Positions 18,275 through 26,453 of a stretch of DNA of 64,000 bases are shown piece after piece; positions within the stretch are counted from its first letter, which is position 1, and each line of letters opens with the position of its first letter. The position numbers were made by a program, and so were the translations under genes. Where the stretch lies: assembly GCF_014252955.1 (NCBI RefSeq), contig NZ_JACMIA010000001.1, positions 3,866,258 to 3,930,257 of the forward strand. Reading direction: 5' to 3'. Origin of the DNA: Stappia sp. 28M-7. Lineage in GTDB: Bacteria > Pseudomonadota > Alphaproteobacteria > Rhizobiales > Stappiaceae. The notes beneath the pieces were generated by a model, which had not been told where the DNA came from, did not search any database, and saw only the letters and a list, made by a program, of their open reading frames with translations.

Positions 18275-19552
18275 CTATTGCGAGAGAAGTCGGGGAAGCC
18301 ACGTCGACACCGCCGGCACGGCCGAGACGACCAGCAGCGACAGCGCGAGGGGCAGGAAGAAGGGCAGCACGCCGCGAATGACCGAGTGGACCGGCATCTT
18401 GGCGACGATGGAGACCATGTAGAGGCTCATGCCGATGGGCGGCGTCAGCAGCCCGATCATCAGATTGAGCACGAAGACGATGCCGAGCTGCAGCGGATCG
18501 ACGCCGGCCTGGTGCAGCGCCGGGGCGACGATGGGCGCGATGATCAGGATCGCCGCGATGGATTCCAGGAACATGCCGACGACGAGCAGCAGCAGGTTGA
18601 CCAGAAGCAGCAGCACCAGCGGATTGTCGGAGAGGCCCAGCAGCACCTGGCCGGCCATCGCCGGCACCTGGTCGAGCGTGAGCACCCAGGCGAAGACGGC
18701 CGCCGTCGACACGATGAAGAGGATGCCGGCGGTCGCCTCCACCGTCTCGCGCAGGCTCTCCCACACGGCGCTGAAGGTCAGCGTGCGGTAGACGAGGAAG
18801 CCGATGGCCAGCGCATAGGCGACCGTGACGCCGGCGACCTCCGTCGGACCGAAATAGCCGCTGAGCAGGCCGCCGATCAGGATCACCGGGGCGACCAGCG
18901 CCGGCAGCGAGATCACCGCCTTGCGGGCGACGGCGGAAAGCGACGGGCTGACCGTGTCGCGCGGCAGGTTGTAGATGCGCGCCATGACGGCGACCTGAAC
19001 CATCAGGAAGAGCGTGATCAGCAGCGCCGGCACGATGCCGGCGACCAGCAGCTGCACCGCCGAGACATTGGTGACGCTGGCATAGATGATCAGCGGGATC
19101 GAGGGCGGGAAGATCGGCCCGATGGTGGCCGCGGCGATGGTGATGCCGGCGGCAAAGTCGCGCCGGTAGCCCTGCCCCGACATCTGGTCGATCTGGATCT
19201 TGCCGAGCGCGCCGATATCGGCGAGCGCGGCGCCCGAGACGCCAGAGAAGATCAGGCTGACGAGGATCGACACCTGCGCGACCGCGCCGCGGATGCGCCC
19301 GACGACGAGGCGCACCAGGTCGAAGATATGGGTGGTGACGCCCATCGCGTTGAGGAGGCTGGCGGCCAGGATGAACAGCGGCACGGCCAGCAGCGGTGTG
19401 GAATCGAGCGCGTTGATGCCGCGCTGCGCCAGGACATGCACCGGCAGGTCGAAGCCGACGATGGCCACCGCCGAGGCAAGGCCGAGGGCAACGGCGATCG
19501 GCGCGCCGAGCAGCAGCGCGGCGGCGAAGACGAGGAGAAGCACGAGGCTCAT
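18275..19552 (-). CDS. TRAP transporter large permease, DctM type
   Basis: A 425-residue membrane protein with about 12 segments, normal for DctM. Typical blocks are GAPIAVALGLASAVAIVGFD at the N-terminus, SGVSGAALADIGALGKIQID, AATIGPIFPPSIPLIIYASV (about residues 135-155) and a late PIGMSLYMVSIVAKMP. It overlaps the DctQ-type gene by four bases (ATGA) and is followed 8 bases later by the VOC gene. It carries out sodium-driven uptake of the ligand delivered by the DctP-type protein. Confidence 0.94.
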   Translation of the reverse strand: MSLVLLLVFAAALLLGAPIAVALGLASAVAIVGFDLPVHVLAQRGINALDSTPLLAVPLFILAASLLNAMGVTTHIFDLVRLVVGRIRGAVAQVSILVSLIFSGVSGAALADIGALGKIQIDQMSGQGYRRDFAAGITIAAATIGPIFPPSIPLIIYASVTNVSAVQLLVAGIVPALLITLFLMVQVAVMARIYNLPRDTVSPSLSAVARKAVISLPALVAPVILIGGLLSGYFGPTEVAGVTVAYALAIGFLVYRTLTFSAVWESLRETVEATAGILFIVSTAAVFAWVLTLDQVPAMAGQVLLGLSDNPLVLLLLVNLLLLVVGMFLESIAAILIIAPIVAPALHQAGVDPLQLGIVFVLNLMIGLLTPPIGMSLYMVSIVAKMPVHSVIRGVLPFFLPLALSLLVVSAVPAVSTWLPRLLSQ

Positions 19553-20073
19553 GGCAGGGCCTGATCGGAACCGGGGAGCGTGTCGCCGCGCAGGAGGGCG
19601 AGAAGACGGGCAAGGGTGACAAGCGCCAGCAGCACCATGGCGACGATGGCGGGCGCGTAGAACACCCAGTTGGGAATGCCGAGGGTCGGGGTGGCGAATT
19701 TCCACGCCCGGCCGAGAAAACGGTAGAGCCCATAGAGAAAGAAGAGCGAGAAGGCGAGCACGCAGAGCTCGACCAGCACGCCGGTCCAGCGACGGGCGGG
19801 CGCCGGCAGCGTCATCGGCACCAGCTCCACCGCCACGTGCCGTCCCTGCAGCGCCAGCAGCGGCACGCAGAGAAAGACCAGCGCGACACCGCAGAAGCGG
19901 GCGAGCTCGTCCGCCCAGGGCATGCCGAGATCGAGAAGGTTGCGGCCGAGCACCTGGCCGACCACCAGCACGCTCATCGCCGCCAGCAACAGGACGGCGA
20001 GAGTGCGGCAGCATGCCGCCGCACCCGCAAGGAGCCTGCCGCCCGGCGGGACGGGTTCAGTCGTGCCGGTCAT
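19549..20073 (-). CDS. TRAP transporter small permease, DctQ type
   Basis: A 174-residue membrane protein with four segments (around residues 24-42, 60-78, 102-122 and 140-160). The DctQ-family pattern is visible as VVGQVLGRNLLDLGMPWADE and LLALQGRHVAVELVPMTLPA. It joins the binding protein to the large permease in TRAP systems. The stop overlaps the DctM-type start (ATGA), indicating coupling. Confidence 0.92.
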   Translation of the reverse strand: MTGTTEPVPPGGRLLAGAAACCRTLAVLLLAAMSVLVVGQVLGRNLLDLGMPWADELARFCGVALVFLCVPLLALQGRHVAVELVPMTLPAPARRWTGVLVELCVLAFSLFFLYGLYRFLGRAWKFATPTLGIPNWVFYAPAIVAMVLLALVTLARLLALLRGDTLPGSDQALP

Positions 20074-20103
20074 GGCCGCACCTCTCGCTCACTGTTCGGG
20101 CGA

Positions 20104-21123
20104 TCAGGAGATCGCCCGGATCTTCTCGTAGAGGGCACCGTATTTTTCGCCGAAGCGGGCGTCGACGACCTTGCTGACCGAGGCGCGGAAGGCCTCCACG
20201 TCGAGACCGTCCTCGGGGCCGATCACCGTCATGCCGGCATCGCGCAGCGCCTGGGTGTCCTTGGCCTCGTTGTCCTGGATCGCCCTGGTGGCGCGCTCGC
20301 GGATCTCCAGCGCGGCGGCGGCAACCGCCTCCTTCTGCGCCGGCGACAGGGCCTGCCAGGCGTCCTCGTTCATCACGACGACCTCGGCATTGGACATGTG
20401 GCCGGTCAGCATGAGATGCGACTGCACCTCGTAGAGCTTGACGTTGAGGATGACGTTGACCGGGTTCTCCTGGCCAGCGACGACGCCGGTGGCGAGCGCC
20501 GTCGGCACTTCCGACCAGTCGACCGGGACGGGCGCGGCGCCCATGCCCTCGATGGCGGCCTGGTAGATCGGGAAAGGCACGGCGCGGATCTTCTCGCCGG
20601 CAAGGTCGGCCGGCTTGTACACGGCCTTGTTGGCGGTGAGATTGCGGCGGCCGAAATAGTGGGCGTAGATCACACGGACATTCGCCGCCTGGATCAGGCC
20701 CTGGTTGAGCTCCTGCATCACCGGCGAATTGATGTCCATCACCTTCATCAGGTGGTCGACGTCGCGGTAGAGATAGGGCGTGTCGAGCGCGGCGAAGGGC
20801 TCATAGAGCGAACCGATGCCGCCGGCGGTGTTGTGCGAGAAGGCGATGGTGCCGAGCGAGACCGCCTCGGCCAGCTCCTGCAGCTTGCCGAGCTGGGAGG
20901 AGGGATAGACCTGCACGGCGATGTCGCCGCCCGAATGCTTGCCCACCGCCTCGGCGAACCAGTCGGCCTGGGCGCCGGCGACGCTGGCCGGCTCGTTGTT
21001 GTGGCCGTAGCGCAGGGTCACGGACTGGGCGCGGGCAAGGCCGGGCACCATGGCGAAGGCACCCGCGCCGAGACCGAGCGCAAGGGCGCCGCGCCGCGTG
21101 ACGGAAAACAGCTGTCTGGTCAT
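20104..21123 (-). CDS. TRAP transporter substrate-binding protein, DctP type
   Basis: A 339-residue periplasmic protein with an RR-containing signal sequence (MTRQLFSVTRRGALALGLGA, cleavage after ARA near residue 32). The mature part has VTLRYGHNNEPASVAGAQAD, GGDIAVQVYPSSQLGKLQEL and the conserved Arg region GEKIRAVPFPIYQAAIEGMG (about residues 180-200) that usually binds the ligand carboxylate. GGGAGGATGCA precedes ATG 21123. It begins the TRAP-VOC-RuBisCO-like-kinase operon, so the ligand is expected to be the sugar acid metabolised by those enzymes. Confidence 0.94.
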   Translation of the reverse strand: MTRQLFSVTRRGALALGLGAGAFAMVPGLARAQSVTLRYGHNNEPASVAGAQADWFAEAVGKHSGGDIAVQVYPSSQLGKLQELAEAVSLGTIAFSHNTAGGIGSLYEPFAALDTPYLYRDVDHLMKVMDINSPVMQELNQGLIQAANVRVIYAHYFGRRNLTANKAVYKPADLAGEKIRAVPFPIYQAAIEGMGAAPVPVDWSEVPTALATGVVAGQENPVNVILNVKLYEVQSHLMLTGHMSNAEVVVMNEDAWQALSPAQKEAVAAAALEIRERATRAIQDNEAKDTQALRDAGMTVIGPEDGLDVEAFRASVSKVVDARFGEKYGALYEKIRAIS

Positions 21124-21169
21124 TGCATCCTCCCAAGATGGTTTCAAGGCTCGTTATTTCGGTGAGCCA

Positions 21170-21282
21170 TGAGGTATTTTGACGGCCTTCACTCCATGAA
21201 GATCGCCGAAATCCGTATCTCTTGACAAAAGGCTACGAAGCCGTGAGCATCACGTCAAACATCAAATATTGAGGTATTTTGA
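21170..21282. promoter_or_regulatory. Direct repeats TGAGGTATTTTGA flanking the divergent control region
   Basis: The 13-mer TGAGGTATTTTGA occurs exactly at 21170-21182 and 21270-21282, 100 bases apart. The second copy is preceded by TCAAATAT, giving a near-dyad TCAAATA-N6-TATTTTGA. Spacing near ten helical turns suits a regulator that binds two sites and loops DNA. The obvious binder is the LacI-type product of the adjacent gene. TTGACA at 21222-21227 could be a -35 element. Confidence 0.55.
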
Positions 21283-21283
21283 G

Positions 21284-22339
21284 GTGCCCTCAGGAGAGAT
21301 CCAGCTCCCCTCCCAGATCCCTTCCATGGCGGACCTGGCCGAAGCGGCAGGCGTGTCGCTGGCAACCGTCGACCGGGTGCTGAACCGCCGCAAGGGGGTG
21401 AAGGAGCGCACGGTCGCCCGGGTGCTGGCCGCCGCCGTGGAGCTCGGCTACATGAGCGCGGAGGAGCGCGCGAAGCTGGACGGGCAGCGCCCGCCCAATG
21501 TCGCCTTCCTGCTGCCGATGGGCACCAACCCCTATCTGCGCCTGCTCGGCGAGAAGGTGCGCGCTGTCGCCGACACCCAGACCCGCGATGCCTGCCCCTT
21601 GCGCTGCTTCTTCATCGACAGTTTCGATGCCGGCGCGCTGGCCGCCGCGCTGCGCCACCACGCCCGCTGGGCCGACGGCATAGCCTTCATGGCCATCGAC
21701 CACCCCTTGGTGCGCGAGGCGGCGGAAGAGGTGAGCGCGGCCGGCACCCGGCTCGTCACCATCGTCTCCGACCTGCCGCATCCGGCGCGCGAGACCTATG
21801 TCGGGCTCGACAACCAGGCGGCCGGGCGCACCGCCGCCCTGCTGCTCGGCCGGTTCTGCGGCGCACGCGAGGGCAGCGTCGCGCTGGTCGCCGGCAGCCG
21901 CACCTACCGCGCCCATGCGGAACGCGAGATGGGCTTTCTCGGCCTGCTGGAAGAAGCCTATCCGGACCTGAGGATCGTCGGCATGCGCGAGGGCCACGAC
22001 GACCGCAACGAGAACTACAACCACACCCGCTCGCTGCTGGAGCAGAACCCGGATCTCGTCGGCATCTACAATGTCGGCGGCTCGTCCGACGGCATCGCAA
22101 GGGCACTCGCCGAAAAAGGCATGGGCGAGCGGGTGGTGTTCATCGGCCACGGCCTGACCCAGGACACCCGCCGCCTGCTGATCGAGGGCACGATGGACGC
22201 GGTGATCAACTCCGACCCGGACCAGGTGATCGGCGAGACGCTGGCCCGCTTCGCCCGTCCGGCCGAGGCCGCGGGGCTGCGCCCGCCGCTGAAGATGGAC
22301 CTGATCTTCCGCGAGAACATCCCCTCGCAATATCTTTAA
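21284..22339 (+). CDS. LacI-family regulator with sugar-type (Peripla_BP_4) effector domain
   Basis: A protein of about 351 residues. The helix-turn-helix is MADLAEAAGVSLATVDRVLN, with the hinge helix VLAAAVELGYMS; the rest is a periplasmic-sugar-binding-like domain (PNVAFLLPMGTNPYLRLLGE ... GIYNVGGSSDGIARALAEKG). No ATG suits the family start: an ATG at 21326 would cut into the first helix, whereas GTG 21284 and TTG 21269 keep it; GTG is preferred with GAGG 9 bases upstream. One copy of the TGAGGTATTTTGA repeat overlaps this start, pointing to autoregulation. It probably controls the divergent TRAP/RuBisCO-like operon, with the imported sugar or a metabolite as effector. Confidence 0.88.
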   Translation: MPSGEIQLPSQIPSMADLAEAAGVSLATVDRVLNRRKGVKERTVARVLAAAVELGYMSAEERAKLDGQRPPNVAFLLPMGTNPYLRLLGEKVRAVADTQTRDACPLRCFFIDSFDAGALAAALRHHARWADGIAFMAIDHPLVREAAEEVSAAGTRLVTIVSDLPHPARETYVGLDNQAAGRTAALLLGRFCGAREGSVALVAGSRTYRAHAEREMGFLGLLEEAYPDLRIVGMREGHDDRNENYNHTRSLLEQNPDLVGIYNVGGSSDGIARALAEKGMGERVVFIGHGLTQDTRRLLIEGTMDAVINSDPDQVIGETLARFARPAEAAGLRPPLKMDLIFRENIPSQYL

Positions 22340-22402
22340 CCGGCAAATCCAGACCCACCCTGAAGCCGCTGACACGGCTTGCAAACTTTCCCCTACGTCC
22401 GG

Positions 22403-22428
22403 GGAACCAAATCACCCCGACGGACGTT
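22403..22428 (+). promoter_or_regulatory. EcfG-type promoter, GGAAC-N17-CGTT
   Basis: Exact match to the alphaproteobacterial general-stress sigma consensus (GGAAC, 17 bases, CGTT), 113 bases before the PLDc_N-type gene. The spacer 22340-22541 holds nothing else. Confidence 0.75.
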
Positions 22429-22541
22429 CACCTCCCGACTACCGAGTACGCCGCCGCAGCGCAGGGCCGAACCTCCGGCCCGCCAGGCGCCCGGCGGACA
22501 AGAGTACATGCCGCTCCGGCGGCCATGAAAGGAGTGCGAAC

Positions 22542-22733
22542 ATGGGTATCGAGGTGGGGGGCCTGCTCGGCCTCGTCATTCTGGTTCTGGACGTTTACGC
22601 CATCGTCAAGATCATCGGCTCGGGCGCCTCCACGCTCGCTAAGGTCATCTGGATCGTGCTCATCCTGGCCCTGCCCGTTCTTGGCTTCCTCGTGTGGCTC
22701 GTGGCGGGTCCGTCGCGCCCGGCAACGGCCTGA
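22542..22733 (+). CDS. Small PLDc_N-domain membrane protein
   Basis: A 63-residue protein with two membrane segments (residues about 4-24 and 34-56), the second ending LALPVLGFLVWLVAGPSRP. This is the phospholipase D nuclease N-terminal-type (PLDc_N) membrane domain found alone in many small bacterial proteins; there is no catalytic domain. AAGGAG lies 8 bases before the ATG. An exact EcfG-type promoter upstream makes it a likely general-stress protein. Molecular role unknown. Confidence 0.85.
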   Translation: MGIEVGGLLGLVILVLDVYAIVKIIGSGASTLAKVIWIVLILALPVLGFLVWLVAGPSRPATA

Positions 22734-22789
22734 TTCAGGCCTGTCACCGCCCCACGCAATTCGTATCGGCAAAAAGTTCAAGGCCAGGT

Positions 22790-22814
22790 GGAACCAAATC
22801 CTCACTGGTGCGTT
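22790..22814 (+). promoter_or_regulatory. EcfG-type promoter of nepR1-ecfG1, GGAAC-N16-CGTT
   Basis: Exact consensus 33 bases before the nepR1 start, so the anti-sigma/sigma pair is probably under its own or the paralogous EcfG control (positive autoregulation). Confidence 0.8.
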
Positions 22815-22847
22815 GTCGGTGCGGAGCTGAAGAAGGATTTGCTGCCT

Positions 22848-23042
22848 ATGCTAAATTACAGCGAGAAACCCCGGAACGGAGAGCCGCCCAAAGCCTCGGA
22901 CACCGACGTCCACTCTCGCATCAGCAATCAGCTGCAAACCTACTACAACGAGGTGCTGACCCAGCCTCTGCCCCAAAGGTTCGAGGATCTGCTGAAACGT
23001 TTGGACGAACAGAGCGGTTCCGAGGGGGAGGCCCGGTCATGA
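22848..23042 (+). CDS. nepR: NepR-family anti-sigma factor (copy 1)
   Basis: A 64-residue protein with the NepR core SRISNQLQTYYNEVLTQPLP followed by QRFEDLLKRLDEQ. NepR binds and blocks EcfG sigma factors until phosphorylated PhyR removes it. ATG 22848 is chosen; AAGGA lies upstream and an exact EcfG-type promoter 33 bases before it. Its stop overlaps the sigma gene start (ATGA), the usual coupling. A second nepR-ecfG pair lies at 27.9-28.6 kb. Confidence 0.92.
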   Translation: MLNYSEKPRNGEPPKASDTDVHSRISNQLQTYYNEVLTQPLPQRFEDLLKRLDEQSGSEGEARS

Positions 23043-23617
23043 ACGAGCACAGTCTCGAGCTGAAAGACGAGATGGTGTCCTGCATTCCCAGCCTGCGCGC
23101 CTTCGCGGCGTCGCTGGTGGGGATGGGCGACCGCGCCGACGATCTGGTCCAGGAAGCCCTGATGAAGGCCTGGTCCAACCTCGGCCGCTTCGAGCCGGGC
23201 ACCAACATGAAGGCCTGGCTGTTCACGATCCTGCGCAACACGCTCTACTCGACGCATCGCAAGCGCAAGCGCGAGGTGCAGGACGTGGACGGACGCTACT
23301 CGGCAACGCTCGCCTCCCATCCGAATCAGACGGGTCATCTCGACCTCGACGACTTCTGCCGGGCGCTCGACCAGCTCCCCGACGACCAGCGTGAAGCGCT
23401 GATCCTCATTGGTGCTTCCGGCTTTTCTTATGAGGAAGCTGCTGAAATTTGCGGTTGTGCCATCGGCACGGTAAAAAGTCGCGTCAACCGCGCCCGTGCC
23501 CGGCTGGCCGACATCATGGGGACAGAGTCGACGAGCGAGTTCGGACCGGATCGAGCCGTGGAAGCTGTTCTCGCCCTCTCTCCCGCCTCGACGGTGAAGA
23601 TCAGTGCCATGGAGTAA
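23039..23617 (+). CDS. ecfG: EcfG-family general stress sigma factor (copy 1)
   Basis: A 192-residue ECF sigma factor. Region 2 includes RADDLVQEALMKAWSNLGRF and the -10 contact segment NMKAWLFTILRNTLYSTHRK; region 4 is the EcfG-typical LPDDQREALILIGASGFSYE with EEAAEICGCAIGTVKSRVNR. It directs RNA polymerase to GGAAC/CGTT promoters, several of which lie in this cluster. It overlaps the nepR gene in front and the histidine kinase gene behind. A C-terminal extension of about 25 residues distinguishes it from the second copy. Confidence 0.93.
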   Translation: MNEHSLELKDEMVSCIPSLRAFAASLVGMGDRADDLVQEALMKAWSNLGRFEPGTNMKAWLFTILRNTLYSTHRKRKREVQDVDGRYSATLASHPNQTGHLDLDDFCRALDQLPDDQREALILIGASGFSYEEAAEICGCAIGTVKSRVNRARARLADIMGTESTSEFGPDRAVEAVLALSPASTVKISAME

Positions 23618-25256
23618 ATTGCCGCCCAACAGCACCCGGCTCGATCGACGGCTGTTCGCCCATATCGCGGCAGCCCTGATCCCCCTTGCCGCTCTTGCCT
23701 TCCTGCTGTCCTACTCCGATCTCGAGCGACGCTCCCAGGATGAACACCGACGCTTCCTGGACTATGCCCGCCTCATCGGACAGTCCAGCGCGAAGGCAAT
23801 TGCGCGTGCTGAAGGCTATGCAAGCGCCCTGACCTCCCTGGACCCGCAGGCCCTGGGAGAGTGCCGGCGCGTATTCTCCGCCATGCGCGAGGACCTGATC
23901 GAGGCGACGGAGCTCACCATCTTCCGCGGCGAGGCGACGATCTGCGCCATCGGCCTGGGCGAAGACGGCAAGATGATCCAGCGCCAGCTCGACGCGCCGA
24001 GCGAGGCCGTCACCGGCCCCGCCGCCAAGACGATCACCATCTCCCGCACCAACGAGGCCAACGGAACCCGCATCGACATCGGCCTGCGGCCGCAGACGCT
24101 GCTGATCGCCCCGATCACCGCGACCGCGGCGACGAATATCGGCTTTGCCCTGGTCGACAAGAACAGCGCGGTGCTCGCCTCCCATGTCTATGAGGAGAAC
24201 GACATCGGCAGCTTCCTGCAGGTGGTCGGCGAGACGCGTGCGGACGGGGCGGATTTTTCCGAAAGCGACAGCGGCTGGTTCATCGGCTCCAGCGTGCTGC
24301 CGGGCACCGAGTACCGGGTGGTCACCGCCAGCCGGCCATCGGAGCACCGGCTGGAACTGTGGCTCACGGTGCTGCGCGCCCTGCTGCCGCCGCTCATCCT
24401 GCTGGCGGTGGTTTTCGTGGTTCTGCGCTACGGCATCCAGCGGTTCCTGCTGCGCTATCTCAGCCACATCTATTCGACCTTCCGCCAATACGGCACCGGC
24501 AACACGCGCGCGCGCGTCGGCCAGCTGGCGGCCGCACCGCCCGAGATCGACCTCCTGGGCGTGACCTTCGACATGATGGCCGACCGCATCGAACGGCGCA
24601 CCCACGACACCGAGGCCGCGCTGGCCGAACAGCGCCGCCTCAGCCGCGAATTGCATCACCGCATCAAGAACACCCTTCAGATGATCATCAGCCTGGTGAG
24701 CATGCAGCGGCGCGATGCGACGGGCCCGCGCGAAAAAGCGGCCCTGCGGGTGACGCTGGAACGGATCCTGGCGATCTCCGCCGCCTATCGCGTCTCCTAC
24801 GCCTCGACCGAGGGCACCAACGTGGCACTGACCGCCCTGGTGCATGAAGTGGTGGAGGCCTTGCGCGGACCGGCATTGCTGCCGCAGGGCCGGGTCCGGA
24901 TCCAGACCAATGCGGGCGCCAACGCGGCGGAGATCGATCTCGACCGCGCGATTCCGCTCGCCTTCATCCTGGCCGAGCTGCTGCCGCCACGGTTCGACTG
25001 CCTGCTGCCGGGAGAGGTCCTCACCATAGAGCTGACCGGGGCCGACAGGATCGCCATGGTGATTTCCGGCGCCAGCCAGATCAACGACACGCTGGACGGC
25101 AACGAGACGGGCACACCCGCCTCGCTGCGCTCGCGCCTGGTCCATGCCTATCTGCATCAGCTCGACGCGACCTGCGGCATGGAAGACGCCATGGCGCGGC
25201 TGGAGATCCCGCTGCACCCGGTTCCCGGGCCGCAGGCGTCTGCCTCCATGCACTGA
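23604..25256 (+). CDS. HisKA_2-type sensor protein with degraded ATPase domain, PhyR-pathway regulator
   Basis: A 550-residue membrane sensor: membrane segments at about residues 17-37 and 252-276 enclose a periplasmic domain, then a HAMP-like linker and the HisKA_2 box LSRELHHRIKNTLQMIISLV with His352. The ATPase domain looks broken. Where kinases have an N box (HELxxNAxKH), this protein reads LAFILAELLPPRFDCLLPGE with no Asn, and the G1 DxGxG is replaced by SGASQINDTLDGN. It may therefore act as a PhyR phosphatase or phosphotransfer partner and not as a kinase. GTG 23604 overlaps the ecfG1 end by 14 bases; TTG 23619 is an alternative. Cotranscribed with nepR1-ecfG1. Confidence 0.85.
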   Translation: MPWSKLPPNSTRLDRRLFAHIAAALIPLAALAFLLSYSDLERRSQDEHRRFLDYARLIGQSSAKAIARAEGYASALTSLDPQALGECRRVFSAMREDLIEATELTIFRGEATICAIGLGEDGKMIQRQLDAPSEAVTGPAAKTITISRTNEANGTRIDIGLRPQTLLIAPITATAATNIGFALVDKNSAVLASHVYEENDIGSFLQVVGETRADGADFSESDSGWFIGSSVLPGTEYRVVTASRPSEHRLELWLTVLRALLPPLILLAVVFVVLRYGIQRFLLRYLSHIYSTFRQYGTGNTRARVGQLAAAPPEIDLLGVTFDMMADRIERRTHDTEAALAEQRRLSRELHHRIKNTLQMIISLVSMQRRDATGPREKAALRVTLERILAISAAYRVSYASTEGTNVALTALVHEVVEALRGPALLPQGRVRIQTNAGANAAEIDLDRAIPLAFILAELLPPRFDCLLPGEVLTIELTGADRIAMVISGASQINDTLDGNETGTPASLRSRLVHAYLHQLDATCGMEDAMARLEIPLHPVPGPQASASMH

Positions 25257-25461
25257 CCGCAGGGCGCTTACGGCTGCGCGGCGCGGCAACCCGGGAACGC
25301 CGCGCGCGCTGCTTCCCACACCCCAGCCTCTCAGCCATGCCCCACAACCATATGGCGTGCCCTCGAGCGCGCCTTTGCTTGCAGCCGATGGGACAGCCCG
25401 TCGGCTGCGAGCGTTTCGGCCGGCAGGAATCGCACGGGCCAGAGCCCCCGGTACCAGCCAC

Positions 25462-25496
25462 AAAAAAGGCGCCGCGGGAGGGAGGCCCCGCGGCGC
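25462..25496 (-). terminator. Rho-independent terminator behind the DUF1328 gene
   Basis: A 10-base GC stem (25469-25478 with 25487-25496) flanked by AAAAAA on its left, which is a T run for the minus strand. It lies 70 bases beyond the DUF1328 stop and also separates the kinase transcript. Nothing else is recognisable in 25257-25564. Confidence 0.75.
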
Positions 25497-25564
25497 AGAA
25501 AGCAGACGGACAAACGAGGGAGGAGTGAGCAGGCCGCCTGCGTCGACAGGTCGATCGGCCGCAA

Positions 25565-25744
25565 TCAGACCGTCGGAGGACGACGGCCGCTGATCAGGCC
25601 ATAGACCAGCGAAATCACGAAGAGGATGATCGCCACGACGAAAATCAGCTTGGCGATGCCCATGGCCGTACCGGCAATGCCGCCAAAGCCCAACACCGCC
25701 GCGATAAGCGCGACAACCAGGAAGGTCAGAGCCCAACCAAACAT
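25565..25744 (-). CDS. DUF1328 small membrane protein
   Basis: A 59-residue protein with two membrane helices ([20 protein letters not shown] and [20 protein letters not shown]), matching the DUF1328 family common in proteobacteria and often stress-induced. AAGGAG is located 7 bases before ATG 25744. I found no GGAAC/CGTT promoter in front of it, so its link to the EcfG regulon rests on location only. Confidence 0.88.
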   Translation of the reverse strand: MFGWALTFLVVALIAAVLGFGGIAGTAMGIAKLIFVVAIILFVISLVYGLISGRRPPTV

Positions 25745-26453
25745 GTTATTTCTCCTTTGAACAGCTTCCCGATTGCCGCGAACTTTCTTGGCGGAACCGG
25801 TACTCATGTCCCATGCGGTGGCAAGAACGGGCCGATTACTGAAGCAACCCCACTTGCCTTACGCTTGCACCATCGTGCATGGTCATGAAGTCAACCCACC
25901 AGCGGCGAATTTGTTCAATCTGATCTGAACTTTTTTGAAGGGCCGCCGCTCCCGTCTTGCAGAGCACCGTTTTTCCGCGCCCAGGACAGCCGGCCTTCGA
26001 GGCACGGCGCGGGCGTCTTTCATGCGCTTTCGGCCTTGCGGATTTTTCCTGGCGCCCGTTTTCGCCCCCTCGACCCTCGCATACCGGCCCGCCGGTTCCT
26101 TGATCGGATTTTTTGCCGCCGGCGTTTTTCCCAAAACGGCGATCTCAAAAAAATATCGCGGCAAAAAACATCCCGCCGGAACGGGGGCGAGACGGGTCCC
26201 CCTATACGCGCGTGTATCGCGCGCGCGTGCGCGCGTTCCTCTTACAGGCCGGCGCAACCACGATGACGGCAAGGCATCGCCAGGACATCAGGCGAAAAAG
26301 AAAAGCACACGTAAAAATCGAAAAATCGGGAACGCGGCCGGAACCTTTCTCCCGCGAGAGGGTTCTTCTACCGTGACCGGAACGAAACCTGAGCCGAACC
26401 CAAGATCGGCACGCAGGTTGGGTCACAAGCCAACAAATCAGGAGACTAAAGAC
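25745..26453. other. 709-base spacer without a convincing gene
   Basis: Open frames run through this stretch but none has family features, codon pattern or a ribosome site. It contains an alternating pyrimidine-purine tract of CG/CA/TA steps at about 26204-26232 (possible left-handed DNA) and the EcfG-like promoter at 26340-26364. A small RNA cannot be excluded. Confidence 0.5.
26340..26364 (+). promoter_or_regulatory. EcfG-like promoter, GGAAC-N16-GGTT
   Basis: GGAAC and GTT match; the first base of the -10 box differs (GGTT for CGTT). It is 90 bases before the PRC-barrel gene. Confidence 0.6.

Noticed and set aside
25745-25935. EcfG promoter for the DUF1328 gene
   Set aside because: A GGAAC at 25793 is on the wrong strand and has no CGTT at the required distance; no minus-strand match was found.
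25935-26453. Upstream extension of the PRC-barrel reading frame
   Set aside because: The signal peptide and AGGAG ribosome site place the start at 26454; the extension has no recognisable protein features and crosses the EcfG-like promoter.
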